A DNA stretch of 7,906 nucleotides from NCBI GenBank assembly GCA_003552885.1, contig PUPA01000059.1, forward strand, positions 1-7,906. The letters are read 5' to 3'. The notes beneath the pieces were generated by a model. It made no database searches. It was given only the letters and a program-made list of their open reading frames with translations, and was not told the DNA's origin. Both the position numbers and the translations under genes were made by a program. Position 1 is the stretch's first letter. Each line of letters starts with the position of its first letter. The stretch comes from Natrialbaceae archaeon (GTDB taxonomy: Archaea > Halobacteriota > Halobacteria > Halobacteriales > Natrialbaceae). Positions 1 to 6,580 of the stretch are shown in pieces.

Positions 1-176
1 ACTCTTGTACGCCGAGCTGGAACTGGTCTTCACTTGCCACACCGAAACGCACGACGACCCCCGCTTCCCCTCGATGATTCCCGGGGAGACGTACTCGTAC
101 GGGTCGACCGACACGGAGACTGGTCGGACCGACGAACCTCGGTACTTCTTTGCCGTCCGCTCGCCAACGGCCGGGT
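1..176. other. Unassigned region upstream of hemL
   Basis: No gene can be assigned here. Two frames stay open to the left edge with G/C-rich third positions. One is a + strand frame from position 2 that has no stop until 1534, so it would have to run right through hemL in another frame. The other is a - strand frame with a possible GTG at 112-114 that gives about 38 residues before the window ends. Neither peptide resembles a family I know. This could be the leader of hemL plus the edge of a divergent gene; more sequence to the left would decide. Confidence 0.4.
146..151 (+). promoter_or_regulatory. Weak TATA-like element for hemL
   Basis: TTCTTT, inside the AT-richer stretch TACTTCTTT at 143-151, is centred about 28 bp before the hemL ATG. 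That distance would suit a leaderless or nearly leaderless archaeal transcript. The match to the haloarchaeal TATA consensus is poor, and no convincing Shine-Dalgarno sequence precedes the ATG. The call rests mostly on spacing. Confidence 0.3.
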
Positions 177-1523
177 ATGAACGAGGAGCACTCGAAGGCG
201 CTGTACGACCGCGCGCTGTCGGTGATGCCCGGCGGCGTCAACTCGGCGGTCCGGGCGGCGATCGAGCCCTACCCCTTCTTCATCGCGAAAGGCGACGGCG
301 GCCACGTGGTAGACGCCGACGGCAACCGATATATCGACTGGGTGATGGGGCTCGGCCCGCTCCTCCTGGGTCACGACCTGCCAGAGCCGGTCGCGGCGGC
401 GGTCCAGCGCCACGCGAGCCGTGGGCCGATGTACGGCACGCCCACCGAGGTCGAGGTCGAACTCGCCGAGTTCGTCGTCCGTCACGTCCCGAGCGTCGAG
501 AAGATCCGATTTGTCAACTCCGGCACCGAGGCAACCGTCTCCGCGGTGCGCCTCGCCCGCGGGTACACCGGCCGGAACGCGATCGTCATCATGCAGGGTG
601 GGTACCACGGTGCTCAGGAGTCGACGCTGGTCGAGGGCGATGCCCAGGGCGCCCACCCCTCCTCGGCCGGGATCCCCCAGTCGTTCGCCGAGCACACGAT
701 CCCCGTCCCGTTCAACGACGAGGAGACGGTCCGTGCGGTGTTCGAAGAACGCGGCGAGGAGATCGCCGCGGTGATGACCGAGCCCGTCCTGGCGAACTAC
801 GGCATCGTCCACCCGGAGGAGGGCTATCTCGAGTGTCTCCGGGAGCTGACGGCAGAGTACGGCTCGCTTTTGATCTTCGACGAGGTGATCACCGGCTTTC
901 GCGTCGGCGGGCTGGGTTGTGCCCAGAGCAGGTTCGGCGTCACCCCCGACCTGACGACCTTCGGGAAGGTGATCGGCGGGGGATTCCCCGTGGGTGCGGT
1001 CGGCGGCCGCGCGGAAATCGTCGGGGAGCTCGCCCCCGCCGGGCCCGTCTTCCAGGCCGGCACGTTCTCCGGGCACCCGGTGACGATGGCTGCCGGCCTC
1101 GAGACGCTGCGATTTGCCGCCGAAAACGACGTCTACGACCACGTAAACGACCTCGGCGACCAGCTTCGGGAGGGGCTGACCGAGCTCCTCGCCGACCGCG
1201 CGCCCGAGTACACCGTCGTCGGCACCGACAGCCTGTTCAAGCTGATCTTCACGCGGGAGGGCCCGGACCCGAAGAGCCACGAGGAGCAGTGTGTGAGTGG
1301 CTGTCGCCAGGAGTCGACCTGCCCGCGGTACGATCACTGCCCCAAAACGGGCGCGGACGTCCGGCGGTCCGAGACCGACCGCTGGCGGCGGCTGTTCTGG
1401 GGCGAGATGAAAGCCCGGGGGATCTTCCTCTCCCAGAACGGGTTCGAGTCCCAGTTCGTGAGCTACGGCCACACCGAGGCGGACGTCGAGCGGACGCTCG
1501 CGGCCTACGAGGAGGCGCTGTAG
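177..1523 (+). CDS. hemL: Glutamate-1-semialdehyde 2,1-aminomutase (HemL)
   Basis: This cytoplasmic, PLP-dependent class III aminotransferase-fold enzyme converts glutamate-1-semialdehyde to 5-aminolevulinate, the committed precursor of tetrapyrroles in the C5 pathway. The 448-residue product shows NSGTEA at 114-119 (PLP phosphate region), YHG at 143-145, FDEVITGFR at 234-242 with the PLP-pyridine aspartate D235, and TFGK with the Schiff-base lysine K264. The motif AGTFSGHP (294-301) matches the family's GTxSGNP motif. The start is ATG 177; a TTG start at 150 would add nine residues without family support. An unusual segment at about 361-398 carries C372, C376, C382 and C388, roughly 25 residues more than I recall in bacterial HemL, and might bind a metal. 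The neighbouring hemC and hemD support the assignment. A general class III aminotransferase is unlikely given the AGTFSGHP motif and context. Confidence 0.96.
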   Translation: MNEEHSKALYDRALSVMPGGVNSAVRAAIEPYPFFIAKGDGGHVVDADGNRYIDWVMGLGPLLLGHDLPEPVAAAVQRHASRGPMYGTPTEVEVELAEFVVRHVPSVEKIRFVNSGTEATVSAVRLARGYTGRNAIVIMQGGYHGAQESTLVEGDAQGAHPSSAGIPQSFAEHTIPVPFNDEETVRAVFEERGEEIAAVMTEPVLANYGIVHPEEGYLECLRELTAEYGSLLIFDEVITGFRVGGLGCAQSRFGVTPDLTTFGKVIGGGFPVGAVGGRAEIVGELAPAGPVFQAGTFSGHPVTMAAGLETLRFAAENDVYDHVNDLGDQLREGLTELLADRAPEYTVVGTDSLFKLIFTREGPDPKSHEEQCVSGCRQESTCPRYDHCPKTGADVRRSETDRWRRLFWGEMKARGIFLSQNGFESQFVSYGHTEADVERTLAAYEEAL

Positions 1524-1643
1524 GGTCGCCGTGAGCCTCGAACGGCCGGCCCGGACCGACCACGCGGTGTGCCATCGGACGGGACGCTCACGAGCTGGCG
1601 GAAGGCCGACGACCGGCTGCGCGCGCCTCACCGGAGGGCCGAC

Positions 1644-1697
1644 GACCGACCCCACACGCGTCCCGCCCGAGAGCAGATGACCGACCCCGCACGCGTC
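1644..1697. repeat. 19-bp direct repeat, 35-bp period, at the membrane-protein start
   Basis: The 19-mers at 1644-1662 and 1679-1697 (GACCGACCCCACACGCGTC and GACCGACCCCGCACGCGTC) differ at one base. The second copy begins at the G of the start codon of the gene at 1677. A related 12-mer, GGCCGACGACCG, occurs at 1604-1615 and 1637-1648, giving a decaying tandem pattern with a period of about 33-35 bp. The rest of 1524-1676 holds no gene and no T-rich terminator that I can see. This may be a small local duplication; whether it has a function is unknown. Confidence 0.6.
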
Positions 1698-2354
1698 ATT
1701 GAACGGCTCTGCTTTCTGTTTCCGCCGGCGATCGGCGTCGGTGCCATCGGCGTCGTTCAGGAGCTCGATCCCGGCGTGCCCGGCCTCGGGACGGCGCTGA
1801 TTCTGGTCGGCTCGTTCGGCTACACCCTCCTGACTTTCGGGGTGGCCGTCGCCCTCTTTCTCGACGCCAGCCGGGTTCGCGCCAGCGGGCTGTGGGAGCC
1901 ACGTCCGTGGCTCAACGCCGGGCTCGCCGTCCTCTGGGCGCCCGCTGTGGGCGTCGTCTACCTGGGTCGCCGGCACCGCCGCCTCGGGACGCCCGCCGGC
2001 AGTTCGGGCTGGTGGTTGGTCGTCGCGATCTCCCTGGCGGCGACCCTGCTCGGAACGATCGCTGCGACCGTGGGCGTCGTCCTCTCGCTCCCCGGGCTGG
2101 TCCTCTGGGCGGTGGGGACCGCCGGCGCGATCGCCTTCGGGCTGTTTCCGGCGGCGATCCACCAGGACGCCGCGTACGTCTGTACCCAACGGGTGGCGTG
2201 GAACCCCAACCCCGGCGGGTATCTCGGGGCGGCGTTCGTGAGCCTGTTCTTTCCGCCGATACAGCCCGTACTGGCGGCGTACTACCTCCACCGGCGCCGT
2301 CGAACCGTGGGCCTGGGGTCGTCTCCGAGGGAACCCAGGCAGCCGCGTGGATGA
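1677..2354 (+). CDS. Six-helix integral membrane protein of unknown function
   Basis: I cannot assign a function. The 225-residue product is strongly hydrophobic, with probable membrane segments at about 11-29, 37-62, 79-96, 111-137, 139-161 and 182-204. Basic turns (RRHRR at 98-102) and a C-terminal HRRRRT cluster (205-210) suggest cytoplasmic loops under the positive-inside rule. There is no signal peptide, catalytic motif or recognisable transporter signature. A stretch around 164-180 (DAAYV, then WNPNPG) before the last helix resembles a pattern I associate with small haloarchaeal membrane proteins, but this is only an impression. The start is ATG 1677, right before MTDPARVIERL. A GTG at 1569 would add 36 Arg-rich residues that do not look coding. 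No TATA box or strong ribosome site is visible, so expression by read-through from hemL is likely. Its place between hemL and hemC is suggestive but proves no role. Confidence 0.8.
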   Translation: MTDPARVIERLCFLFPPAIGVGAIGVVQELDPGVPGLGTALILVGSFGYTLLTFGVAVALFLDASRVRASGLWEPRPWLNAGLAVLWAPAVGVVYLGRRHRRLGTPAGSSGWWLVVAISLAATLLGTIAATVGVVLSLPGLVLWAVGTAGAIAFGLFPAAIHQDAAYVCTQRVAWNPNPGGYLGAAFVSLFFPPIQPVLAAYYLHRRRRTVGLGSSPREPRQPRG

Positions 2355-2480
2355 CCGACGGTGTGAGGTCGTGTCCTTCCAGTCACGTGGCGGCTCGTCG
2401 TCTGTTCCGATCGCGTGGTGGATCTCGTCCGTTCCGGTCGCGTCCGACACGCCGTCGGCCGCGGCCACGGATGCGCACGC

Positions 2481-2486
2481 TTTTAT
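2481..2486 (+). promoter_or_regulatory. TATA box of the hemCD promoter
   Basis: TTTTAT lies in otherwise very GC-rich DNA, centred about 26 bp before the hemC ATG at 2510. An archaeal TATA box sits about 26-27 bp before the transcription start, so the predicted start falls on or next to the ATG and the mRNA would be leaderless. A ten-base palindrome GGCCGCGGCC (2457-2466) and two near-identical 13-mers (2404-2416 and 2431-2443, one mismatch) lie upstream and could be regulator sites, though GC-rich DNA gives such matches easily. Confidence 0.7.
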
Positions 2487-2509
2487 CCACACGAGCGGGA
2501 GGATTCACC

Positions 2510-3619
2510 ATGGGAACGCGCGGGACCGTCCGACTGGCGACGCGGGGGTCGGCGCTCGCCCGGCGACAGGCCGGACTCGTCGCCGACGCCCTCGAGGGAC
2601 GGCGATACGAGGTCGAGGTCGTGACCGTCGAGACGACCGGCGATCAGCTCCGGGACGAGCTGATCCACCGGCTCGGGAAGACCGGCGCGTTCGTCCGCGA
2701 GCTCGACGAGCGCGTCCTCTCCGGCGACGTCGACGCGGCCGTCCACTCGATGAAGGACGTGCCCACGGAGGGGCCCGACGAGCTCGTCACCGCCGCGGTC
2801 CCCGAACGCGCCCGGCCGAACGACGCCCTGCTCACTCCCAGTGGGGTCTCCCTCGCCGAGCTACCCGACGGGGCGACCGTCGGCACCTCGAGTCTCCGTC
2901 GACGGGCACAGCTGCTCGCCGAACGACCCGACCTCGAAGTGGAGCCGCTCCGGGGCAACGTCGACACCCGCATCGAGAAGCTGCTCGCGTCCGGCCTCCA
3001 GAGCGAACGCGAGCGCCGACGCGTAGCCGACCACGAGCGGGAGGACCGAGACGACGGGGAGGAGAGTCGGGACGACGACGGAGCCGAGTACGAACGGAGT
3101 ACGGAGGAGTGGCTCGAGGGGCTCTCGGCGCTCGAACGGGCGGCGCTCGACCGGGAGGTAGACGTCAAGTACGACGCGATCGTCCTCGCGGAGGCGGGGA
3201 TCACGCGGGCTGGCCTCGCCGACGCGGTCGCGTACGTCCGGCTCCCGCCGACGGAGTTCGTCCCCGCGCCGGGACAGGGTGCGCTCGCGGTGACGGCCCG
3301 CGGCGGCGAGCTCGCCGAGGCGCTCAACGGGGCGATCGACCACCCGCGCTCGCGGGTCGAGACGACGGTCGAACGGGTGATGCTCGACGAGCTCGGCGGC
3401 GGCTGTATCGCCCCGATGGGGATCTACGGCGTCCTCCAGGGCGAGTACGTCCGGACGAACGTCCAGGTGTTCGACCGCGACGGCGAGGAGTCGGTGATCG
3501 CGGGCCGGGATCTCCCGGTCGAACGCCACGCCGAGGCCGCACGGGCGTTCGGCGCCGAGCTGGCCGACCGCGGCGCCGCGGAGCTGATCGCCGAGGCCCG
3601 GCGGGAGGCGGGAGGATGA
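2510..3619 (+). CDS. hemC: Hydroxymethylbilane synthase (porphobilinogen deaminase, HemC)
   Basis: This cytoplasmic enzyme condenses four porphobilinogens into linear hydroxymethylbilane on a covalently bound dipyrromethane cofactor. The 369-residue product has LATRGSALA near the N-terminus (9-17), HSMKDVPT (79-86) with catalytic D83, GTSSLRRR (125-132), RGNVDTR (148-154), VPAPGQGALAV (251-261), and GGGC (296-299), where C299 should carry the cofactor. Between EKL (156-158) and YDAI (221-224), where bacterial enzymes have about four residues, there are about 60 strongly charged residues; this explains the excess over the usual 310 or so. ATG 2510 is chosen because the family's N-terminus starts there and a TATA box lies 26 bp upstream. 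An in-frame ATG at 2351 would add 53 Arg-rich residues unlike any part of the family. GGGAGGA (2497-2503) precedes the ATG but may lie outside the mRNA. The stop overlaps the hemD start by ATGA. Confidence 0.97.
   Translation: MGTRGTVRLATRGSALARRQAGLVADALEGRRYEVEVVTVETTGDQLRDELIHRLGKTGAFVRELDERVLSGDVDAAVHSMKDVPTEGPDELVTAAVPERARPNDALLTPSGVSLAELPDGATVGTSSLRRRAQLLAERPDLEVEPLRGNVDTRIEKLLASGLQSERERRRVADHEREDRDDGEESRDDDGAEYERSTEEWLEGLSALERAALDREVDVKYDAIVLAEAGITRAGLADAVAYVRLPPTEFVPAPGQGALAVTARGGELAEALNGAIDHPRSRVETTVERVMLDELGGGCIAPMGIYGVLQGEYVRTNVQVFDRDGEESVIAGRDLPVERHAEAARAFGAELADRGAAELIAEARREAGG
3603..3608 (+). promoter_or_regulatory. Shine-Dalgarno site of hemD inside hemC
   Basis: GGGAGG ends seven bases before the hemD ATG at 3616, inside the last codons of hemC. 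It is a good match to the archaeal anti-Shine-Dalgarno sequence and supports that start. With the ATGA overlap it suggests that hemD is translated from the hemC mRNA, in contrast to the probably leaderless first gene. Confidence 0.65.
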
Positions 3620-4356
3620 CGGGACCGACCGTCGCCGTCTTCCGGCCCGACGACGAGCGCCTCGCGGAGACCGTCGCCGCCATCGAGGCGCGCGGGGGAG
3701 AGCCCGTCGCCGATCCGATGCTCTCGGTCGAGTCGACCGGCGCCGGTCCGCGTGAGGACGCCGCGTTCGCGGTGCTGACGAGCAAGACGGGCGCCGAGCT
3801 GGCGGCCGAGGCCGGCTGGGAGCCCGGCGAGGCGACCGTCTGTGCGATCGGTCCCCGGACCGCCGACGCGCTCGAGGCCGCCGACTACGCCGTCGACGTC
3901 GTTCCCGGGGAGTACACCTCCGGCGGGCTGGTCGAGGCGCTGGCCGGCGCGGTCGACGGACGCCGCGTCGAGGTCGCCCGCAGCGACCACGGCAGCCCCG
4001 TCCTGATCGACGGGCTCGTCGGGGCCGGCGCGTACGTCCACGAGACGATCCTCTACCGGCTCGTCCGCCCGGAGGGAAGCGGGGAGTCGGCCGAGCTCGC
4101 CGCCGCCGGCACGCTCGACGCCGCCTGTTTCACCTCCTCGCTGACCGTCGAGCACTTCCTCGAGGCCGCCGAGGCGCGCGGGCTCGGCGGGGCGGCCCGC
4201 GAGGGACTCGAGTCGGCGGTCGTCGGCGCCATCGGCGAGCCGACCGAACGGACCGCCACGGGGCGGGGAGTCACCGTCGACGTCGTCCCGCCGGAGGCGA
4301 CGGCCGAGGCGCTGGTCGAGGCGGTGCTCGCCCGGCTCGAGGACGCCAACCGGTGA
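3616..4356 (+). CDS. hemD: Uroporphyrinogen-III synthase (HemD)
   Basis: This cytoplasmic enzyme cyclises hydroxymethylbilane while inverting ring D, giving uroporphyrinogen III, the precursor of siroheme, archaeal heme and cobalamin. The 246-residue product has the usual length. The family is poorly conserved in sequence, but its landmarks are present: VFRP at 8-11, LTSKTG (54-59), CAIGPRTADAL (76-86), the second-domain CFTSSLTVEHF (171-181), GAIGEPTERTATGRG (204-218) and the C-terminal PPEATAEALVEAV (225-237). Together they give the two-lobed HemD pattern in which each lobe has a TS motif and an IGxxT motif. The start is ATG 3616, overlapping the hemC stop by four bases, with a good Shine-Dalgarno site just upstream. 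No separate promoter is visible, so it is co-transcribed with hemC. No uroporphyrinogen-III methyltransferase gene lies between hemC and hemD here. Confidence 0.93.
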   Translation: MTGPTVAVFRPDDERLAETVAAIEARGGEPVADPMLSVESTGAGPREDAAFAVLTSKTGAELAAEAGWEPGEATVCAIGPRTADALEAADYAVDVVPGEYTSGGLVEALAGAVDGRRVEVARSDHGSPVLIDGLVGAGAYVHETILYRLVRPEGSGESAELAAAGTLDAACFTSSLTVEHFLEAAEARGLGGAAREGLESAVVGAIGEPTERTATGRGVTVDVVPPEATAEALVEAVLARLEDANR

Positions 4357-4392
4357 GCCGGCGCGGAGGGCACCGCGAGGACCATCCACACG

Positions 4393-4398
4393 TTTATA
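4393..4398 (+). promoter_or_regulatory. TATA box of the RecJ-like gene
   Basis: TTTATA is the best TATA match in the window. It is centred about 26 bp before GTG 4421 and 28 bp before ATG 4424. The transcript should begin at or beside the start codon, so the gene is probably leaderless and has its own promoter rather than relying on hemCD read-through. Confidence 0.75.
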
Positions 4399-4405
4399 CC
4401 GGAGG

Positions 4406-4421
4406 CCGGCGGAACCGCCGG
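4406..4421. promoter_or_regulatory. 16-bp palindrome between TATA box and start codon
   Basis: CCGGCGG-AA-CCGCCGG is a perfect seven-base inverted repeat with a two-base centre, starting eight bases after the TATA box and ending on the base where an alternative GTG start would begin. Its place over the expected RNA polymerase landing area is where archaeal repressors often bind. It could also be a chance GC-rich dyad. The regulator, if any, is unknown. Confidence 0.45.
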
Positions 4422-4423
4422 TG

Positions 4424-5905
4424 ATGGACGGACCGGTTCCGGAGCTCGCCGACAGAGCCGTCGCCTGTGCCGAGCGTCTCCTCGCCGCCGACCGCGTCCT
4501 GCTCGCCTCCCACATCGACGCCGACGGGTTGACCAGCGCCGCGATCGCCTCCCGGGCGCTCGAACGCGCGGGGCTACCCCACGAGGTCGTCTTCGAGAAC
4601 CAGCTCGACGAGGACGCGATCGCCTCGATCGCGGAGACCGACCACGACACCGTCCTCTTCACCGACTTCGGGAGCGGCCAGCTCGGGATCATCGCCGACT
4701 ACGAGGACGCGGGCGCGTTCACCCCCGTGATCGCCGACCACCACCAGCCCGCCGACGCCGACACCGAGTTCCACCTCAACCCCCTGCTGGTCGGCATCGA
4801 CGGGGCCTCGGAGCTCTCGGGGGCCGGGGCGAGCTACGTCCTCGCGCGAGCCCTCGCGGCGGCGGGAGACGAGCGGGGCACGGAGTCCACGGCGAGCGAC
4901 CGGGGAAGCGGTTCCACGGCCGGCTCCGGCGGCCACACCGACAACCGCGACCTCGCCGCGCTGGCGGTCGTCGGCGCCGTCGGCGACATGCAGGCCTCGG
5001 GCGGCGAGCTCCACGGCGCGAACGCGGCCGTCGTCGAGGAGGGCGTCGAGGCCGGCGTCGTCGAGACCGTCACCGACCTCGCGCTCTATGGCAAACAGAC
5101 CCGGCCGCTGCCGAAGCTCTTCGAGTACGCCACCGACGTCCACGTCCCCGGCATCTCGAACGACCAGGCCGGAGCGATCGCCTTCCTCGACGGCCTCGAC
5201 GTCGCCCTCGATCGCGACGGCGAGTGGCGGACGTGGGCCGACCTCACCACCGAGGAGAAACGGACGGTCGCGAGCGCGCTCGTCCGGCGGGCGGTCGCCA
5301 CGGGCGTGCCGGCCTCGAAGATCGAGCAGCTCGTCGGCACCGCCTACGTGCTCAGCGAGGAGCCCGTCGGCACGGAGCTCCGGGACGCGAGTGAGTTCTC
5401 GACGTTGCTCAACGCCACCGCCCGCTACGATCGCGCCGACGTCGGGCTCGCCGTCTGTCTCGGCGACCGGGACGGCGCACTCGAGCGCGCCCGGACGCTC
5501 CTCGGGGATCACCGCCGGAACCTCTCGGCCGGGATCGAGCTGGTCACCGAGGAGGGGGTCAGCCGCGAGGATCACCTCCAGTGGTTCCACGCCGGCGACC
5601 GGATCCGGGAGACGATCGTCGGCATCGTCGCGGGGATGGCCCTCGGAAACGACGGGATCAGCCGCGAGCTGCCGATCCTGGCGTTCGCCGAGAAGGGCGA
5701 GGGTGAGCTCAAAGTCTCCGCCCGCGGCACTCACGCGCTCGTCCGCCGCGGGCTCGACCTCTCGGCCGTCGTCGGCGAGGCCGCCCGTGCCGTCGGGGGC
5801 GACGGCGGCGGCCACGACGTCGCCGCCGGCGCGACGGTGCCGGAGGGCAGGGAGACGGAGTTTCTGGCCCGTGCGGACGCGATCGTCGGTGACCAGCTCG
5901 CGTGA
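4424..5905 (+). CDS. recJ: DHH/DHHA1 phosphoesterase, archaeal RecJ-like nuclease
   Basis: Enzymes of this type are metal-dependent (usually Mn) exonucleases for single-stranded DNA or RNA. One archaeal branch, GAN, works with GINS in the replication complex. The 493-residue product has motif I SHIDADGLTSA (29-39) with D32 and D34, motif II FTDFGSG (79-85) with D81, motif III DHH (105-107), and motif IV VVGAVGDM (182-189) with D188, forming the DHH catalytic domain. The DHHA1 nucleic-acid domain near the C-terminus has GGGHDVAAGA (461-470). All metal-binding acidic residues seen are intact, so it should be active. Residues 148-173 are a Gly/Ser/Thr-rich low-complexity linker between motifs III and IV, likely flexible. 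The start is ATG 4424; GTG 4421 would add one residue. Haloarchaea carry several RecJ paralogues, and I cannot say which one this is or whether it prefers DNA or RNA. The clear TATA box separates it from hemCD. Confidence 0.88.
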   Translation: MDGPVPELADRAVACAERLLAADRVLLASHIDADGLTSAAIASRALERAGLPHEVVFENQLDEDAIASIAETDHDTVLFTDFGSGQLGIIADYEDAGAFTPVIADHHQPADADTEFHLNPLLVGIDGASELSGAGASYVLARALAAAGDERGTESTASDRGSGSTAGSGGHTDNRDLAALAVVGAVGDMQASGGELHGANAAVVEEGVEAGVVETVTDLALYGKQTRPLPKLFEYATDVHVPGISNDQAGAIAFLDGLDVALDRDGEWRTWADLTTEEKRTVASALVRRAVATGVPASKIEQLVGTAYVLSEEPVGTELRDASEFSTLLNATARYDRADVGLAVCLGDRDGALERARTLLGDHRRNLSAGIELVTEEGVSREDHLQWFHAGDRIRETIVGIVAGMALGNDGISRELPILAFAEKGEGELKVSARGTHALVRRGLDLSAVVGEAARAVGGDGGGHDVAAGATVPEGRETEFLARADAIVGDQLA

Positions 5906-5924
5906 GCATTCGACCGGGTGAGGG

Positions 5925-5930
5925 GTTTTG
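5925..5930 (+). promoter_or_regulatory. Weak TATA-like element for the peroxidase-related gene
   Basis: GTTTTG is centred about 26 bp before ATG 5954, the same spacing as the hemC box, but it is a poor consensus match. The TTTT run also lies some 20 bases after the nuclease stop codon, so it could instead serve as a short T-rich transcription terminator for that gene. The sequence does not decide between these roles. Confidence 0.35.
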
Positions 5931-5953
5931 CCGGACCGCGACGAAGGGCAACC

Positions 5954-6523
5954 ATGGACGAACCCGAACCGATGACGCGGTTTCCCGTCCCGGACGCAGA
6001 GGAACTACCCGCGGACCTCCGCGAGCGGATCGAGGCCGAGACCGAACGTGCGGGGTTCACCCCGAACGTCTTCCTCGCGTACGGCTACGTCCCCGAGCAG
6101 TTCCGGGCGTTTTTCGCCTACTACGACGCCCTGATCCAGGGGAGTTCGCTCTCCCGCCGGGAGATCGAGGCGATAATCGTCGTCGTCTCGGCGGCGAACG
6201 ACTGTTACTACTGCAACGTCGCCCACGGCGCGCTCGTACGCCTCTACGGGGAGGATCCGCTCTTGGCCGACCAGCTGATCTCGAACTACCGGATCGCGGA
6301 CGTGAGCGACCGCGAGCTGGCGATCCTCGAGTTCGCGGTGACGCTCACCGACTCCCCCGAGTGCATAGGGGAGGCCGACCTCGAGCGCCTGGAAGACCAC
6401 GGGCTGAGCCGACGGGAGATCTGGGACGTCGGCGCCGTCGCGGCGTTTTTCAACCTCTCGAACCGGATGGCTCACCTCGCGGACATGCGGCCGAACCCCG
6501 AGTTCCACACGCTCGGCCGGTGA
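5954..6523 (+). CDS. AhpD-like / carboxymuconolactone decarboxylase-fold peroxidase-related protein
   Basis: The 189-residue product fits the 'peroxidase-related enzyme' branch of the AhpD/CMD superfamily, small all-helical cytoplasmic proteins that often form trimers or hexamers. The core shows C84-Y-Y-C87 followed by H91, with E72 twelve residues before the first cysteine, the same spacing as the Glu, Cys, Cys, His proton relay of AhpD. This makes thiol-based peroxide or disulfide reduction likely; the physiological substrate is unknown. A conserved-looking AVAAFFNLSNRMA (161-173) near the C-terminus matches the branch's FNxxNR-type motif. One further cysteine, C137, lies outside the active site. 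ATG 5954 is chosen because family similarity begins there; a GTG at 5918 would add 12 Arg/Gly-rich residues. A partial ribosome site (AAGGG) precedes it. It converges with the - strand gene ending at 6605, and the 81 bases between hold no T-rich terminator. Confidence 0.88.
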   Translation: MDEPEPMTRFPVPDAEELPADLRERIEAETERAGFTPNVFLAYGYVPEQFRAFFAYYDALIQGSSLSRREIEAIIVVVSAANDCYYCNVAHGALVRLYGEDPLLADQLISNYRIADVSDRELAILEFAVTLTDSPECIGEADLERLEDHGLSRREIWDVGAVAAFFNLSNRMAHLADMRPNPEFHTLGR

Positions 6524-6580
6524 GCCGGGACGCCGGGTCGGACCAGCGGCGTCGGACGGCGAAACGACGGAGTGCCTCGT

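Noticed and set aside
2..176. Upstream gene end or divergent small gene
   Set aside because: The + frame has no stop before hemL is well under way and the - frame gives only about 38 unrecognisable residues; neither can be supported without more flanking sequence.
1569..1676. N-terminal extension of the membrane protein from GTG 1569
   Set aside because: The added residues are Arg- and His-rich without hydrophobic or acidic haloarchaeal character, and the stretch includes one arm of the direct repeat.
30..2492. 820-codon open frame on the - strand
   Set aside because: It runs antisense to hemL and the membrane-protein gene. Its product is a low-complexity mix rich in Arg, Gly, Pro and Asp with no family features. 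Long antisense frames are normal in GC-rich haloarchaeal DNA.
2351..2509. In-frame extension of hemC from ATG 2351, overlapping the previous stop by ATGA
   Set aside because: It would add 53 Arg-rich residues unlike HemC, and it contains the TATA box; family similarity starts exactly at ATG 2510.
4574..5815. 413-codon open frame on the - strand
   Set aside because: It is antisense to the RecJ-like gene, whose catalytic motifs are all intact on the + strand; the acidic antisense peptide mirrors its codon bias.
6531..6551. Hairpin CGCCGGGT...ACC-AG-CGGCG between the convergent genes as a terminator
   Set aside because: It has a two-base bulge and no T-run follows. Archaeal termination relies mainly on T-rich tracts, and random GC-rich DNA readily forms such stems.
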